Shown in pieces: positions 6,574 through 13,290 of a stretch of 13,820 nucleotides of DNA; the stretch's first letter is position 1; each line of letters starts with the position of its first letter. The position numbers were made by a program, and so were the translations under genes. The stretch lies in NCBI GenBank assembly GCA_038253325.1, contig JBBSHE010000060.1, forward strand, positions 1 through 13,820. The letters run 5' to 3'. The notes below the pieces were generated by a model that was given only the letters and a program-made list of their open reading frames with translations, had not been told where the DNA came from and searched no databases. Source of the stretch: JBBSHE01 sp038253325 (GTDB taxonomy: Bacteria; Actinomycetota; Actinomycetes; Propionibacteriales; Nocardioidaceae).

Positions 6574-6642
6574 GGTTGACGGGTTACCTGTCAACCGTCT
6601 ACGGTATACCGCTATAAGGAAACTGGTTTCCACAATATGGAA
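6574..6642 (+). promoter_or_regulatory. permease-operon control region with stacked dyads
   Basis: Four short inverted repeats lie in 69 nt of locally AT-rich sequence: GGTTGAC-N9-GTCAACC (6574-6596), the perfect palindrome CGGTATACCG (6602-6611), GGAAAC-TG-GTTTCC (6618-6631), and TTCCA-N5-TGGAA (6628-6642), the last two overlapping. A promoter can be read here with -35 TTGACG (6576-6581) and -10 TACGGT (6600-6605) at 18-nt spacing; TATAAG (6613-6618) is an alternative -10. The first dyad overlaps the -35, the second the -10, and the others lie near or just past the start of transcription, as expected for repressor sites. TTCCA/TGGAA half-sites resemble IclR-family operators, a family that includes purine and allantoin regulators. 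That regulator assignment is inference. Confidence 0.55.
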
Positions 6643-6682
6643 TTAATCAAACCCCCAGCGCTCCCACCCCGAGGTGCCCGCC

Positions 6683-8608
6683 ATGACCACATCCACCGCG
6701 CCGGCTCGCGAACGGTCCGTCAGACATCCGGTCGACGAAGTGCTGCCGATCCCGAAGCTCGCGGCCTATGGATTCCAGCACGTGCTCGCGTTCTACGCCG
6801 GTGCGGTCATCGTCCCGATCCTGCTCGCGAATGCGATCGGTCTCTCGCAGCAGCAGCTCATCCACCTGATCAACGCCGATCTGTTCACCTGCGGCATCGC
6901 CTCGATCATCCAGTCGGTGGGATTCTGGAAGATCGGGGTCCGGCTGCCCTTGCTGCAAGGCGTCACGTTCACCGCCGTGTCTCCGATGATCGCGATCGGG
7001 CTCGCCGCGGGTGGCGGCAAGAGCGGTCTGGTGACGATCTACGGTTCCGTCATCGTCGCCGGCCTGTTCACGTTCTTCCTGGCTCCCTACTTCGGCAAGC
7101 TGATCCGGTTCTTCCCTCCCGTCGTGACGGGATCGGTGATCACGATCATCGGCATCGCCTTGCTCCCGGTGGCCGCTACCGACGCAGTTCAGGGCGGCAA
7201 CCCGACGGGTCCGCTGAGCGGTAAGGGGATGGCGTACGCGATGTTCACGCTCGGGGTCATCATCGTGATCCAGCGCGTCTTCAAGGGTTTCATCGCCACG
7301 GTCGCGGTGCTGCTCGGCCTCGTCATCGGTACCGGGGTCGCGCTGGTGCTCGGCGACGCGTCGTTCGACACGGTCGGCCAGAGTAACTGGGTCGGCGTCA
7401 CGACACCGTTCTTCTTCGGCATCCCCAAGTTCTCTATCACCGCGATCATCTCGATGATCGTCGTGATGCTGATCACGGCCGTGGAGACGACCGGAGACGT
7501 GTTCGCAACCGGAGCGATCGTACAGAAGCGCGTCGGTCAAGACGACGTGACCCGGGCACTCCGCGCCGACGGCCTCGCGACGACGCTGGGGGGTGTTCTG
7601 AACTCGTTCCCCTACACCTGCTTCGCCGAGAACGTCGGCTTGGTGCGGCTCACCGGGATCAAGAGTCGTTTCGTGGTCGCCAGTGCCGGTGTCTTCATGA
7701 TCCTGATCGGCCTCGTCCCCAAGGCCGGTGCGATCGTTGCGAACGTCCCGACATCGGTCCTCGGTGGTGCGGCCCTGGCCATGTTCGCGACGGTCGCCGT
7801 CGTGGGCTTCCAGACGCTTGGCCGAGTCGACTTCAACGACCATCGCAACGTCGTCATCGTCGCGAGCAGTGTGGCGTTGGCGGTGCTGGTGACGGTCAAG
7901 GGCGACCTGCACACCGTCATCCCCGGCGGCCGCTGGAGCGAGATGATCTTCAACAGCGGCATCACGTTGGGAAGCATCACGGCGATCGTGCTCAACCTGG
8001 TCTTCTTCCACGTCGGCAAGAGCTTCGGCCCGGCGGTGGCGGGTCAGCCCGGCGACGGCGTCGTGCGCCTCGACCAGGTGAACACGATGAGCAAGGAGGA
8101 GTTCGCGAAGACATTCTCCGGGCTGTTCCAGAACGTTCCGTGGGCGGTCGACCGCGCGTACGAGCAGAAACCGTTCTCGGACACGCACGACCTGCGCATC
8201 GCGTTCCAGGAGTCGCTGTTCTCCGCAACCCGCGACGAGCAGGACAAGCTGCTCCAGTCGTACCCGGAGCTCGGATCGGACGCGCTTGAGCTGCCCGAGT
8301 CGGTACGCGACCAGTCCGCACTCGGCCTGACCCGGCTGCACGACGAGGATTACGAGGAGTTCCGCCGACTCAACCAGGCCTACCGCCAGAAGTTCGGGTT
8401 CCCGTACATCGCCTCGGTGCGTGCGGCGGACTCCGCGATGCATCTGATCGACCAAGGATGGGAGCGCATGGAGCATGCTCCCAACCAGGAGCGCGCGACC
8501 GCGCTGATCGAGGTGGCCAAGATCGTGAACCATCGCTTCGACGACCTGGTCGCCGGCGCGAACCCGATCCACACGGCACGCACCCAGCGATTCGACCAGT
8601 TCGACTGA
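6683..8608 (+). CDS. NCS2 urate/xanthine permease fused to OHCU-decarboxylase-like domain
   Basis: Residues 1 to about 445 form an NCS2 (nucleobase-ascorbate) transporter. The QH motif is in GFQHVLAFYAG (30-40), LQGVTFTAVSP is at 91-101, AVETTGDV at 266-273, and ENVGLVRLTG at 316-325. The ETTGD segment and the context favour urate or xanthine as substrate. After the last membrane helix, residues about 465-625 match the OHCU decarboxylase fold: EEFAKTFSGLFQNVPW (472-487), the KPF block at 496-498 and LNQAYRQKFGFPYIASVR (563-580). The family catalytic His in HPxL is Tyr527 here, and the catalytic Glu is Asp543; Arg580 is kept. The domain is therefore probably inactive. ATG 6683 is preferred over GTG 6674 because GAGG lies 8 nt before it. 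Two stop codons, TGA and TAG, are adjacent at the end. An intact uraD follows 12 nt later. Confidence 0.9.
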   Translation: MTTSTAPARERSVRHPVDEVLPIPKLAAYGFQHVLAFYAGAVIVPILLANAIGLSQQQLIHLINADLFTCGIASIIQSVGFWKIGVRLPLLQGVTFTAVSPMIAIGLAAGGGKSGLVTIYGSVIVAGLFTFFLAPYFGKLIRFFPPVVTGSVITIIGIALLPVAATDAVQGGNPTGPLSGKGMAYAMFTLGVIIVIQRVFKGFIATVAVLLGLVIGTGVALVLGDASFDTVGQSNWVGVTTPFFFGIPKFSITAIISMIVVMLITAVETTGDVFATGAIVQKRVGQDDVTRALRADGLATTLGGVLNSFPYTCFAENVGLVRLTGIKSRFVVASAGVFMILIGLVPKAGAIVANVPTSVLGGAALAMFATVAVVGFQTLGRVDFNDHRNVVIVASSVALAVLVTVKGDLHTVIPGGRWSEMIFNSGITLGSITAIVLNLVFFHVGKSFGPAVAGQPGDGVVRLDQVNTMSKEEFAKTFSGLFQNVPWAVDRAYEQKPFSDTHDLRIAFQESLFSATRDEQDKLLQSYPELGSDALELPESVRDQSALGLTRLHDEDYEEFRRLNQAYRQKFGFPYIASVRAADSAMHLIDQGWERMEHAPNQERATALIEVAKIVNHRFDDLVAGANPIHTARTQRFDQFD

Positions 8609-8620
8609 TAGGACGATCGG

Positions 8621-9118
8621 GTGAGTTTGAACGAGTTCAATGCGATGGCGGAGACCGATGCTCGCGAGGTCCTCGGACGGTGCCTCGCGGTGGCCCGGTG
8701 GACTGGGGAGGTTGCCGCGAAGCGACCGTACGAGGACGTCGGGGCCGCACTCGCCCAGGCGGAGGCTTCGGCCGCGACGCTTTCCGACGACGAGGTGACG
8801 AGCGCCCTCGCGCGCCACCCGAGAATCGGCGATCGACCTGACACGCCGGGCGCCGAGGCCGAGCTGTCCCGCCGCGAGCAGTCCGGTGTCGACCCGACCG
8901 ACTCCGGGGTGGCGCGCGGCCTGCAAGAGGGCAATGCTGCCTACGAAGCGCGATTCAACCGGGTGTTCCTGATCCGGGCAACCGGACGGTCGTCGAGCGA
9001 GATCCTCCAGGAGCTCGGGCGGCGGCTCGGCAACGACCCCGCCACGGAGCACTCGGAGGTCGTCGGACAGCTGCGCGAGATCGCGATGCTGCGGCTGCGG
9101 GAGGTGTTGACGTCATGA
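8621..9118 (+). CDS. uraD: 2-oxo-4-hydroxy-4-carboxy-5-ureidoimidazoline decarboxylase
   Basis: UraD decarboxylates OHCU to (S)-allantoin, the last step of the urate pathway. This 165-residue protein is the compact stand-alone form, with the expected catalytic residues His66 in ARHPRIGDR, Glu86 in SRREQSG and Arg119 in FLIRATGRSSSEIL. It ends in the usual REIAMLRLREVL helix. It starts with GTG at 8621, and AGGA (8610-8613) sits 7 nt upstream, overlapping the second stop of the permease gene. Its stop overlaps the next start by 4 bases. It differs in subtype from the permease-fused domain: GNAAYEARFNRVFLIRA here against LNQAYRQKFGFPYIASVR there. The two are therefore unlikely to be a recent duplication. 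Confidence 0.93.
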   Translation: MSLNEFNAMAETDAREVLGRCLAVARWTGEVAAKRPYEDVGAALAQAEASAATLSDDEVTSALARHPRIGDRPDTPGAEAELSRREQSGVDPTDSGVARGLQEGNAAYEARFNRVFLIRATGRSSSEILQELGRRLGNDPATEHSEVVGQLREIAMLRLREVLTS

Positions 9119-9453
9119 GTGCGATCACCACGCACGTGCTCGACGTGGCACGTGGGCGGCCCGCCGCGGGCGTGTCCGTCACGCTCGAGCGTGACGGTGG
9201 CGTCGTCGCGCAGGCCACGACGGATGACGACGGCCGGGTCGGCTCACTGGGGCCCAGCCAGATCGATCCCGGAACGTACCGACTTCGGTTCGCCACCGGC
9301 GACTACTTCGCCGCCGACGACGAGGCGACGTTCTACCCCGAAGTGGTCGTCGACTTCACGGTGGCCGACACCGGCCAGTCCGGTTCAGCCCAGCACTACC
9401 ACGTGCCGTTGCTGGTCAGCCCGTTCGGCTATTCGACCTATCGAGGAAGCTAG
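9115..9453 (+). CDS. uraH: 5-hydroxyisourate hydrolase (transthyretin-like)
   Basis: This enzyme hydrolyses 5-hydroxyisourate to OHCU in the cytoplasm. The 112-residue protein has the family N-terminus with THVLDVARGRPAAGV (6-20), Arg41 in DDDGRVG, the HYHVPLL block (94-100) and the signature C-terminus STYRGS ending in YRGS. Expected active-site residues His7, Arg41 and His96 are present. The protein is usually a homotetramer with the active site at the dimer interface. ATG 9115 overlaps the uraD stop (ATGA), with GGGAGG 10 nt upstream inside uraD. The name pucM is used in Bacillus. Confidence 0.95.
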   Translation: MSAITTHVLDVARGRPAAGVSVTLERDGGVVAQATTDDDGRVGSLGPSQIDPGTYRLRFATGDYFAADDEATFYPEVVVDFTVADTGQSGSAQHYHVPLLVSPFGYSTYRGS

Positions 9454-9462
9454 GCAGCGCTG

Positions 9463-10389
9463 ATGTCCATCGTCTTGGGACCCAACCAGTACGGGAAGGC
9501 CGAGAACCGCGTCGTCCGGATCTACCGTGACACCGACCGGCACGAGATCCGTGACGTGAACGTCTCGTCGGCACTGCGCGGCGACTTCGCCGCCGCCCAC
9601 ACCTCCGGCGACCAGGCTCGAGTGCTGCCGACCGACACCCAGAAGAACACCGTCTACGCGTACGCCAAGGAGAAGGGCATCGGAGCGGTCGAGGACTACG
9701 CCCTCGACCTCGCCCGGCACTTCGTCGACGACACCGGACCCGTCGACGGGGCGCGGGTCGAGGTCGAGGAGTACGCCTGGGAGCGGGTCTCGGTCGACGG
9801 GTCCGACCATGACCACACGTTCGTTCGCAAGGGTCAGGAGGTCCGGACCACGGTGGTGACGGTCGACGGAAAGGGCGCCGACCAGCAGACCTGGGTCGTG
9901 TCGGGTCTCAAGGACCTGGTCGTACTGAAGTCGACCGGTTCGGAGTTCGCCGGCTTCCTCGTCGACCCCTACACGACGTTGCAGGAAACGCACGACCGGG
10001 TGATGGCGACGTCGCTGGTCGCCCGCTGGCGCTACGTCGGCACCGACGTCGACTGGGACGCGACGTACGCTGCGGTCAAGCAGCTGCTGCTGGCAACTTT
10101 CGCCACGGTGCACAGCCTGGCGCTGCAGCAGACGTTGTACGAGATGGGCAAGGCGGTGCTCGAGAGATACGCCGAGATCGCCGAGATCACGTTCGCCGCG
10201 CCGAACAAGCACCACTTCGTCGTCGACCTGTCGCCGTTCGGGCTCGACAACCCCAACGAGGTCTTCCACGCCGACGACCGGCCGTACGGCCTGATCGAGG
10301 CAACGGTGACGCGTGACGACGCGCCACCTGCCGGGAAAGCCTGGGACACCGTCCCCGGATTCGGCGAGCGCGGGACCAGGTCGCCGTGA
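9463..10389 (+). CDS. urate oxidase (cofactor-free uricase)
   Basis: Uricase oxidises urate with O2 to 5-hydroxyisourate and H2O2, without metal or flavin. The 308-residue length is normal. Lys12 (in YGKAENRV) and Thr57 (in VLPTDTQKNTVY) form the catalytic dyad by comparison with the Aspergillus enzyme, and His250 lies in the NKHH segment. SGLKDLVVLKSTGSEFAGF (147-165) is the conserved substrate-side motif. The protein ends GERGTRSP with no peroxisomal-type tripeptide. ATG 9463 lies 9 nt after the hydroxyisourate hydrolase stop, with AGGC at 9452-9455 and GAGGAAG further upstream. Gene names used for homologues include uox, uaZ and pucL. The H2O2 made here needs a catalase, and none is encoded in the window. 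Confidence 0.95.
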   Translation: MSIVLGPNQYGKAENRVVRIYRDTDRHEIRDVNVSSALRGDFAAAHTSGDQARVLPTDTQKNTVYAYAKEKGIGAVEDYALDLARHFVDDTGPVDGARVEVEEYAWERVSVDGSDHDHTFVRKGQEVRTTVVTVDGKGADQQTWVVSGLKDLVVLKSTGSEFAGFLVDPYTTLQETHDRVMATSLVARWRYVGTDVDWDATYAAVKQLLLATFATVHSLALQQTLYEMGKAVLERYAEIAEITFAAPNKHHFVVDLSPFGLDNPNEVFHADDRPYGLIEATVTRDDAPPAGKAWDTVPGFGERGTRSP

Positions 10390-10446
10390 GCAGCCAGCTG
10401 ACGGAGAGACGCCAGCCGACGGGAAGCAGCCAGATGACGGGACGAA
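10390..10446 (+). repeat. three imperfect short tandem repeats upstream of the XDH FAD gene
   Basis: Three related units follow the uricase stop: GCAGCCAGCTGACGG (10390-10404), GCCAGCCGACGG (10411-10422) and GCAGCCAGATGACGG (10426-10440). Units 1 and 3 match at 14 of 15 bases; unit 2 is shorter. They fill almost the whole 61-nt gap to the GTG start of the next gene. If the longer reading frame from ATG 10313 were used, they would encode QPADG, TPADG and QPDDG, so they may be a decayed N-terminal or C-terminal coding tail. The last unit supplies the GGGA that serves as ribosome binding site for the GTG. Confidence 0.55.
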
Positions 10447-10450
10447 GATA

Positions 10451-11326
10451 GTGGAGTTCCTCCAACCCACCAGCTGGGACGAAGCGCTGGCCGCCAAGGC
10501 CGAGCACCCCGGCGCGGTGCCGATCGCGGGCGGGACGGACGTGATGGTCGAGCTCAACTTCGACCATCGGCGGCCGAACGCGCTGCTGGACCTCGACCGG
10601 GTCCGCTCGCTGGCCGACTGGTCGTACGACGACGGCCGGATCCGGCTCGGGCCGGGCGTCACCTACACCCGGGTCATCGAGGAGCTCGCCGACCAGCTTC
10701 CGGGCCTGGCGATGGCCTCCCGGACGGTCGGGTCGCCCCAGATCCGCAACCGCGGCACGGTTGGCGGCAACCTCGGCGCCGCGTCACCGGCCGGTGACGC
10801 ACACCCAGCGCTGCTTGCGGCCGAAGCGACGGTCGAGCTCGCGTCGAGCAACGGCGTACGGACTCTTCCTGTCGACGAGTTCTACACCGGCGTCAAACGC
10901 AACGCCCTCCGTCCGGACGAGCTGATCGCCGCAATCCTCATCGAGCCACCGTCCGGACCGCAGCAGTTCAGCAAGATCGGGACCCGTAACGCGATGGTCA
11001 TCTCGGTGTCGGCGTTCGGGCTTGCGCTGCACCCGGACCGAAAGCGGGTCTCGACGGGGATCGGCTCGGCCGCGCCGACACCGCGTCGCGCCGTCGAGGC
11101 AGAGGAGTTCATCGCCGAGGCACTCGAGGCCGACGGTCTCTGGGAGTCACGCCAGGCGCTGCCCGACGGGTTGGCCGACGAGTTCGGAGCGCGGGTCCGG
11201 TCGGCGGCCTCCCCGATCGACGACGTGCGTGGCAGTGCCGCGTACCGGCTGCATGCGCTGACCGTGATGGCGAGCCGTACGCTGCGCTGGGCGTGGCGCG
11301 ACTACACGAAGCAACAGAAGGGTTGA
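10451..11326 (+). CDS. xdhB: xanthine dehydrogenase FAD-binding subunit
   Basis: This subunit carries FAD and passes electrons from the Fe-S clusters to NAD+ in the xanthine dehydrogenase complex. In the 291-residue form, the FAD pyrophosphate motif PIAGGTDVMVEL lies near 22-33 and the second motif, with RNRGTVGGNLGAASPAGD, near 99-116. CO-dehydrogenase-type C-terminal residues follow, ending KQQKG. An upstream in-frame ATG at 10313 would add 46 repetitive residues and overlap uricase by 77 bp. GTG 10451 is preferred because the FAD domain begins at once (VEFLQPTSWDEAL) and GGGA lies 8 nt before it. The gap to the 2Fe-2S subunit gene is 3 nt. The symbol follows E. coli usage; pucC is the Bacillus equivalent. 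Confidence 0.9.
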   Translation: MEFLQPTSWDEALAAKAEHPGAVPIAGGTDVMVELNFDHRRPNALLDLDRVRSLADWSYDDGRIRLGPGVTYTRVIEELADQLPGLAMASRTVGSPQIRNRGTVGGNLGAASPAGDAHPALLAAEATVELASSNGVRTLPVDEFYTGVKRNALRPDELIAAILIEPPSGPQQFSKIGTRNAMVISVSAFGLALHPDRKRVSTGIGSAAPTPRRAVEAEEFIAEALEADGLWESRQALPDGLADEFGARVRSAASPIDDVRGSAAYRLHALTVMASRTLRWAWRDYTKQQKG

Positions 11327-11329
11327 GCG

Positions 11330-11845
11330 ATGCGCATCACCACCACGGTCAACGGCCGGCGGCAGCAGGTCGACGACGTCTGGGAGGGAGAGAGCCTGCT
11401 CTACGTCCTGCGCGAGCGGATGGGGCTGCCCGGGTCGAAGAACGCCTGCGAACAGGGCGAGTGCGGCTCGTGCACCGTCTACCTCGACGACCTCCCCGTC
11501 TGTGCGTGCCTGGTCGCTGCCGGACAGGTGTCGGGCCGCGACGTGCGTACCGTCGAGGGCCTGGCCGACGGTGCCGACCTGCACCCCGTCCAGCAGGCGT
11601 TCGTCGAGGCGGGCGCCGTCCAGTGCGGCTTCTGCACGCCGGGGCTGCTCGTCCAGACCCACGACCTGCTGCGCCGGACCGCCAGGCCGGACGACCTCGA
11701 GATCCGTGAGGCGCTGGCCGGCAACCTCTGCCGGTGCACCGGGTACGAGAAGATCCTCGATGCGGTGCGGCTGGCGGCGGACCGGATGGCAGCCGCACCC
11801 TCGTCCGCACCATCGACCGCACGATCGCCCGGAGCGACGTCGTGA
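11330..11845 (+). CDS. xdhC: xanthine dehydrogenase 2Fe-2S subunit
   Basis: This 171-residue subunit carries both 2Fe-2S clusters of the molybdenum hydroxylase. The plant-ferredoxin-type cluster uses Cys40, Cys45, Cys48 and Cys60 (CEQGECGSC and the following PVCACL). The second cluster uses Cys99, Cys102, Cys134 and Cys136 (QCGFC and CRCTGYE). The core ends near residue 152, and a 19-residue Ala/Ser/Pro tail follows. ATG 11330 has GAAGGG 7 nt upstream. The stop overlaps the GTG of the next gene (GTGA). The symbol follows E. coli xdhABC, where xdhC is the Fe-S subunit; it is not the XdhC maturation chaperone of other bacteria. Confidence 0.93.
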   Translation: MRITTTVNGRRQQVDDVWEGESLLYVLRERMGLPGSKNACEQGECGSCTVYLDDLPVCACLVAAGQVSGRDVRTVEGLADGADLHPVQQAFVEAGAVQCGFCTPGLLVQTHDLLRRTARPDDLEIREALAGNLCRCTGYEKILDAVRLAADRMAAAPSSAPSTARSPGATS

Positions 11846-13290
11846 CCACCACCGTGATCGACGGCTGCGCGGTCGCCACCGTCGACGCCGACCGCAACGA
11901 GTACGCCCAGGGACACGTCGTCGTCACCGACGGCCTGATCGCTGCCGTCGGTGAGGGACCAGCGCCGGCCGGCCCGCCGGACACCCGGCACATCGACGGC
12001 AGCGGATGTCTGGCCACCCCGGGTCTCGTGAACTGCCACCACCACCTGTACCAGTGGGTGACGCGTGGGTTCGCCGCCGACAACACGCTGTTCGAGTGGC
12101 TCACGACGCTCTATCCCATCTGGGGCAGGCTGGACGCCGAGATCGTCGGGGCCGCCGCCACCGGCGGACTCGGCTGGCTCGCCAAGAGCGGTTGCGCGAC
12201 CACGACGGATCACCACTACGTCTTCCCGCATGACGGTGGCGACCTGCTCGCCGCCGAGATCCGGGCGGCGCAGTCGGTCGGGCTCCGGTTCCACCCGACC
12301 AGAGGGTCGATGGACCTCGGCCAGAGCTCCGGCGGACTGCCGCCGGACCACATCGTCGAGGACGTGGACGCGATCCTGACCGCGACGGAGGCCGCGATCA
12401 ACACGTATCACGACCCTTCGCCTGAATCGATGCTGCAGATCGGGGTTGCGCCCTGCTCGCCGTTCTCGGTGACCGCCGACCTGTTGAAGCAGTCCGCCGA
12501 CCTCGCCCGCGCCCACGGCGTCCGGCTGCACACGCACCTTGCCGAGACCGACGACGAGGACGAGTTCTGCCGGCAGAAGTTCGGGTGCGGACCTGTCGAC
12601 TACATGGAGTCGCTGGGTTGGCTCGGACCAGACGTGTGGCTCGCCCACGGCATCCACTTCAGCGATGCCGACATCGACAAGCTCGCCTCCTCGCAGACCG
12701 GCGTGTCGCACTGCCCCACGTCGAACGCCCGACTCGGCGCCGGCATCTGCCGGACCCATGACCTCCGGGCGGCTGGCGTACAGGTCGGCCTGGGCGTCGA
12801 CGGCGCCGCCTCGAACGAGTCCTGCATGCTCATCGAGGAGGTCCATCATGCCGTTCTGTTCGCGCGTGCCCGTGGTGGACCGCGCGCGCTCACCGTGCGT
12901 GCCGCGCTCGAGATGGCGACGATCGGGGGAGCCGCCGTTCTCGGCCGGCAGGGCGACATCGGTTCCCTGGAGGTTGCCAAGCAGGCCGACGTCGCGTTGT
13001 GGCGCCTCGACACGCTTGGGCACATCGACATCGCCGACCCCGTCACCGCGCTCGTGCTGGGAGCGCCGCCGCCGTTGGAGCTGCTGCTCGTCCAGGGCAG
13101 ACCGGTCGTCGAGAACGACCGGCTGGTCAACGTCGACGAGGACACCGTCACGCGAGGCGTACGGGCGGCGAACCAGACCTTGCTGGCACGGCACCACGCG
13201 ACGGGGCCAGCCCAGCAGACCGGGTCAGCCCAGCCGTCCGAACAGCCGTTGGGACGAGCCCACCCTGCGGGACGAGGGAGCGCGACATGA
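11842..13290 (+). CDS. 8-oxoguanine deaminase (amidohydrolase superfamily)
   Basis: This 482-residue amidohydrolase would convert 8-oxoguanine to urate and ammonia, delivering substrate straight to uricase. Metal-binding residues are visible as His66 and His68 in NCHHHLYQ (64-71), His232 in HTHLAET (230-236), His269 in LAHGIHF, and Asp320 in GVDGAASN (318-325). The blocks NCHHHLYQ followed by TRGF, and SHCPTSNARLGAGI (289-302), are typical of 8-oxoguanine deaminases rather than of guanine or cytosine deaminase. Related enzymes acting on other oxidised purines or pterins cannot be excluded. GTG 11842 is chosen because GGAG lies 7 nt before it and it overlaps the previous stop; longer starts run into the Fe-S subunit gene. 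Residues about 452-482 form a Gln/Pro/Gly-rich tail outside the fold. Its place between two xanthine dehydrogenase subunit genes is notable. Confidence 0.85.
   Translation: MTTTVIDGCAVATVDADRNEYAQGHVVVTDGLIAAVGEGPAPAGPPDTRHIDGSGCLATPGLVNCHHHLYQWVTRGFAADNTLFEWLTTLYPIWGRLDAEIVGAAATGGLGWLAKSGCATTTDHHYVFPHDGGDLLAAEIRAAQSVGLRFHPTRGSMDLGQSSGGLPPDHIVEDVDAILTATEAAINTYHDPSPESMLQIGVAPCSPFSVTADLLKQSADLARAHGVRLHTHLAETDDEDEFCRQKFGCGPVDYMESLGWLGPDVWLAHGIHFSDADIDKLASSQTGVSHCPTSNARLGAGICRTHDLRAAGVQVGLGVDGAASNESCMLIEEVHHAVLFARARGGPRALTVRAALEMATIGGAAVLGRQGDIGSLEVAKQADVALWRLDTLGHIDIADPVTALVLGAPPPLELLLVQGRPVVENDRLVNVDEDTVTRGVRAANQTLLARHHATGPAQQTGSAQPSEQPLGRAHPAGRGSAT
13204..13276 (+). repeat. short direct repeats in the tail of the deaminase gene
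   Basis: GGGCCAGCCCAGC (13204-13216) recurs as GGGTCAGCCCAGC (13222-13234) with an 18-bp period and one mismatch. GGGACGAG occurs at 13251-13258 and 13269-13276, also 18 bp apart. Both pairs lie in the part of the gene encoding the low-complexity C-terminal tail, immediately before the next gene's ribosome binding site. Confidence 0.5.

Noticed and set aside
8459..8483. TGGGAGC/GCTCCCA inverted repeat with an 11-nt spacer
   Set aside because: It lies inside the permease-fused domain where the amino-acid sequence is constrained, and a 7-bp dyad of this kind is expected by chance in high-GC coding DNA.
6647..9052. 801-codon open frame on the minus strand opposite the permease and uraD
   Set aside because: It is rich in Asp, His and Arg with no recognisable domain, as expected for an antisense frame of high-GC coding DNA. 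The plus strand has clear family motifs throughout.
10313..10450. ATG 10313 as the start of the XDH FAD subunit
   Set aside because: It would overlap uricase by 77 bp and add 46 low-complexity residues. GTG 10451 has a ribosome binding site and directly begins the FAD domain.
9385..10662. 425-codon open frame on the minus strand opposite uricase
   Set aside because: No domain or ribosome binding site. It spans the junction of two well-supported plus-strand genes.
11479..13197. 572-codon open frame on the minus strand opposite the deaminase
   Set aside because: Composition is typical of an antisense shadow, no motif is visible, and the plus-strand deaminase has all its metal ligands.
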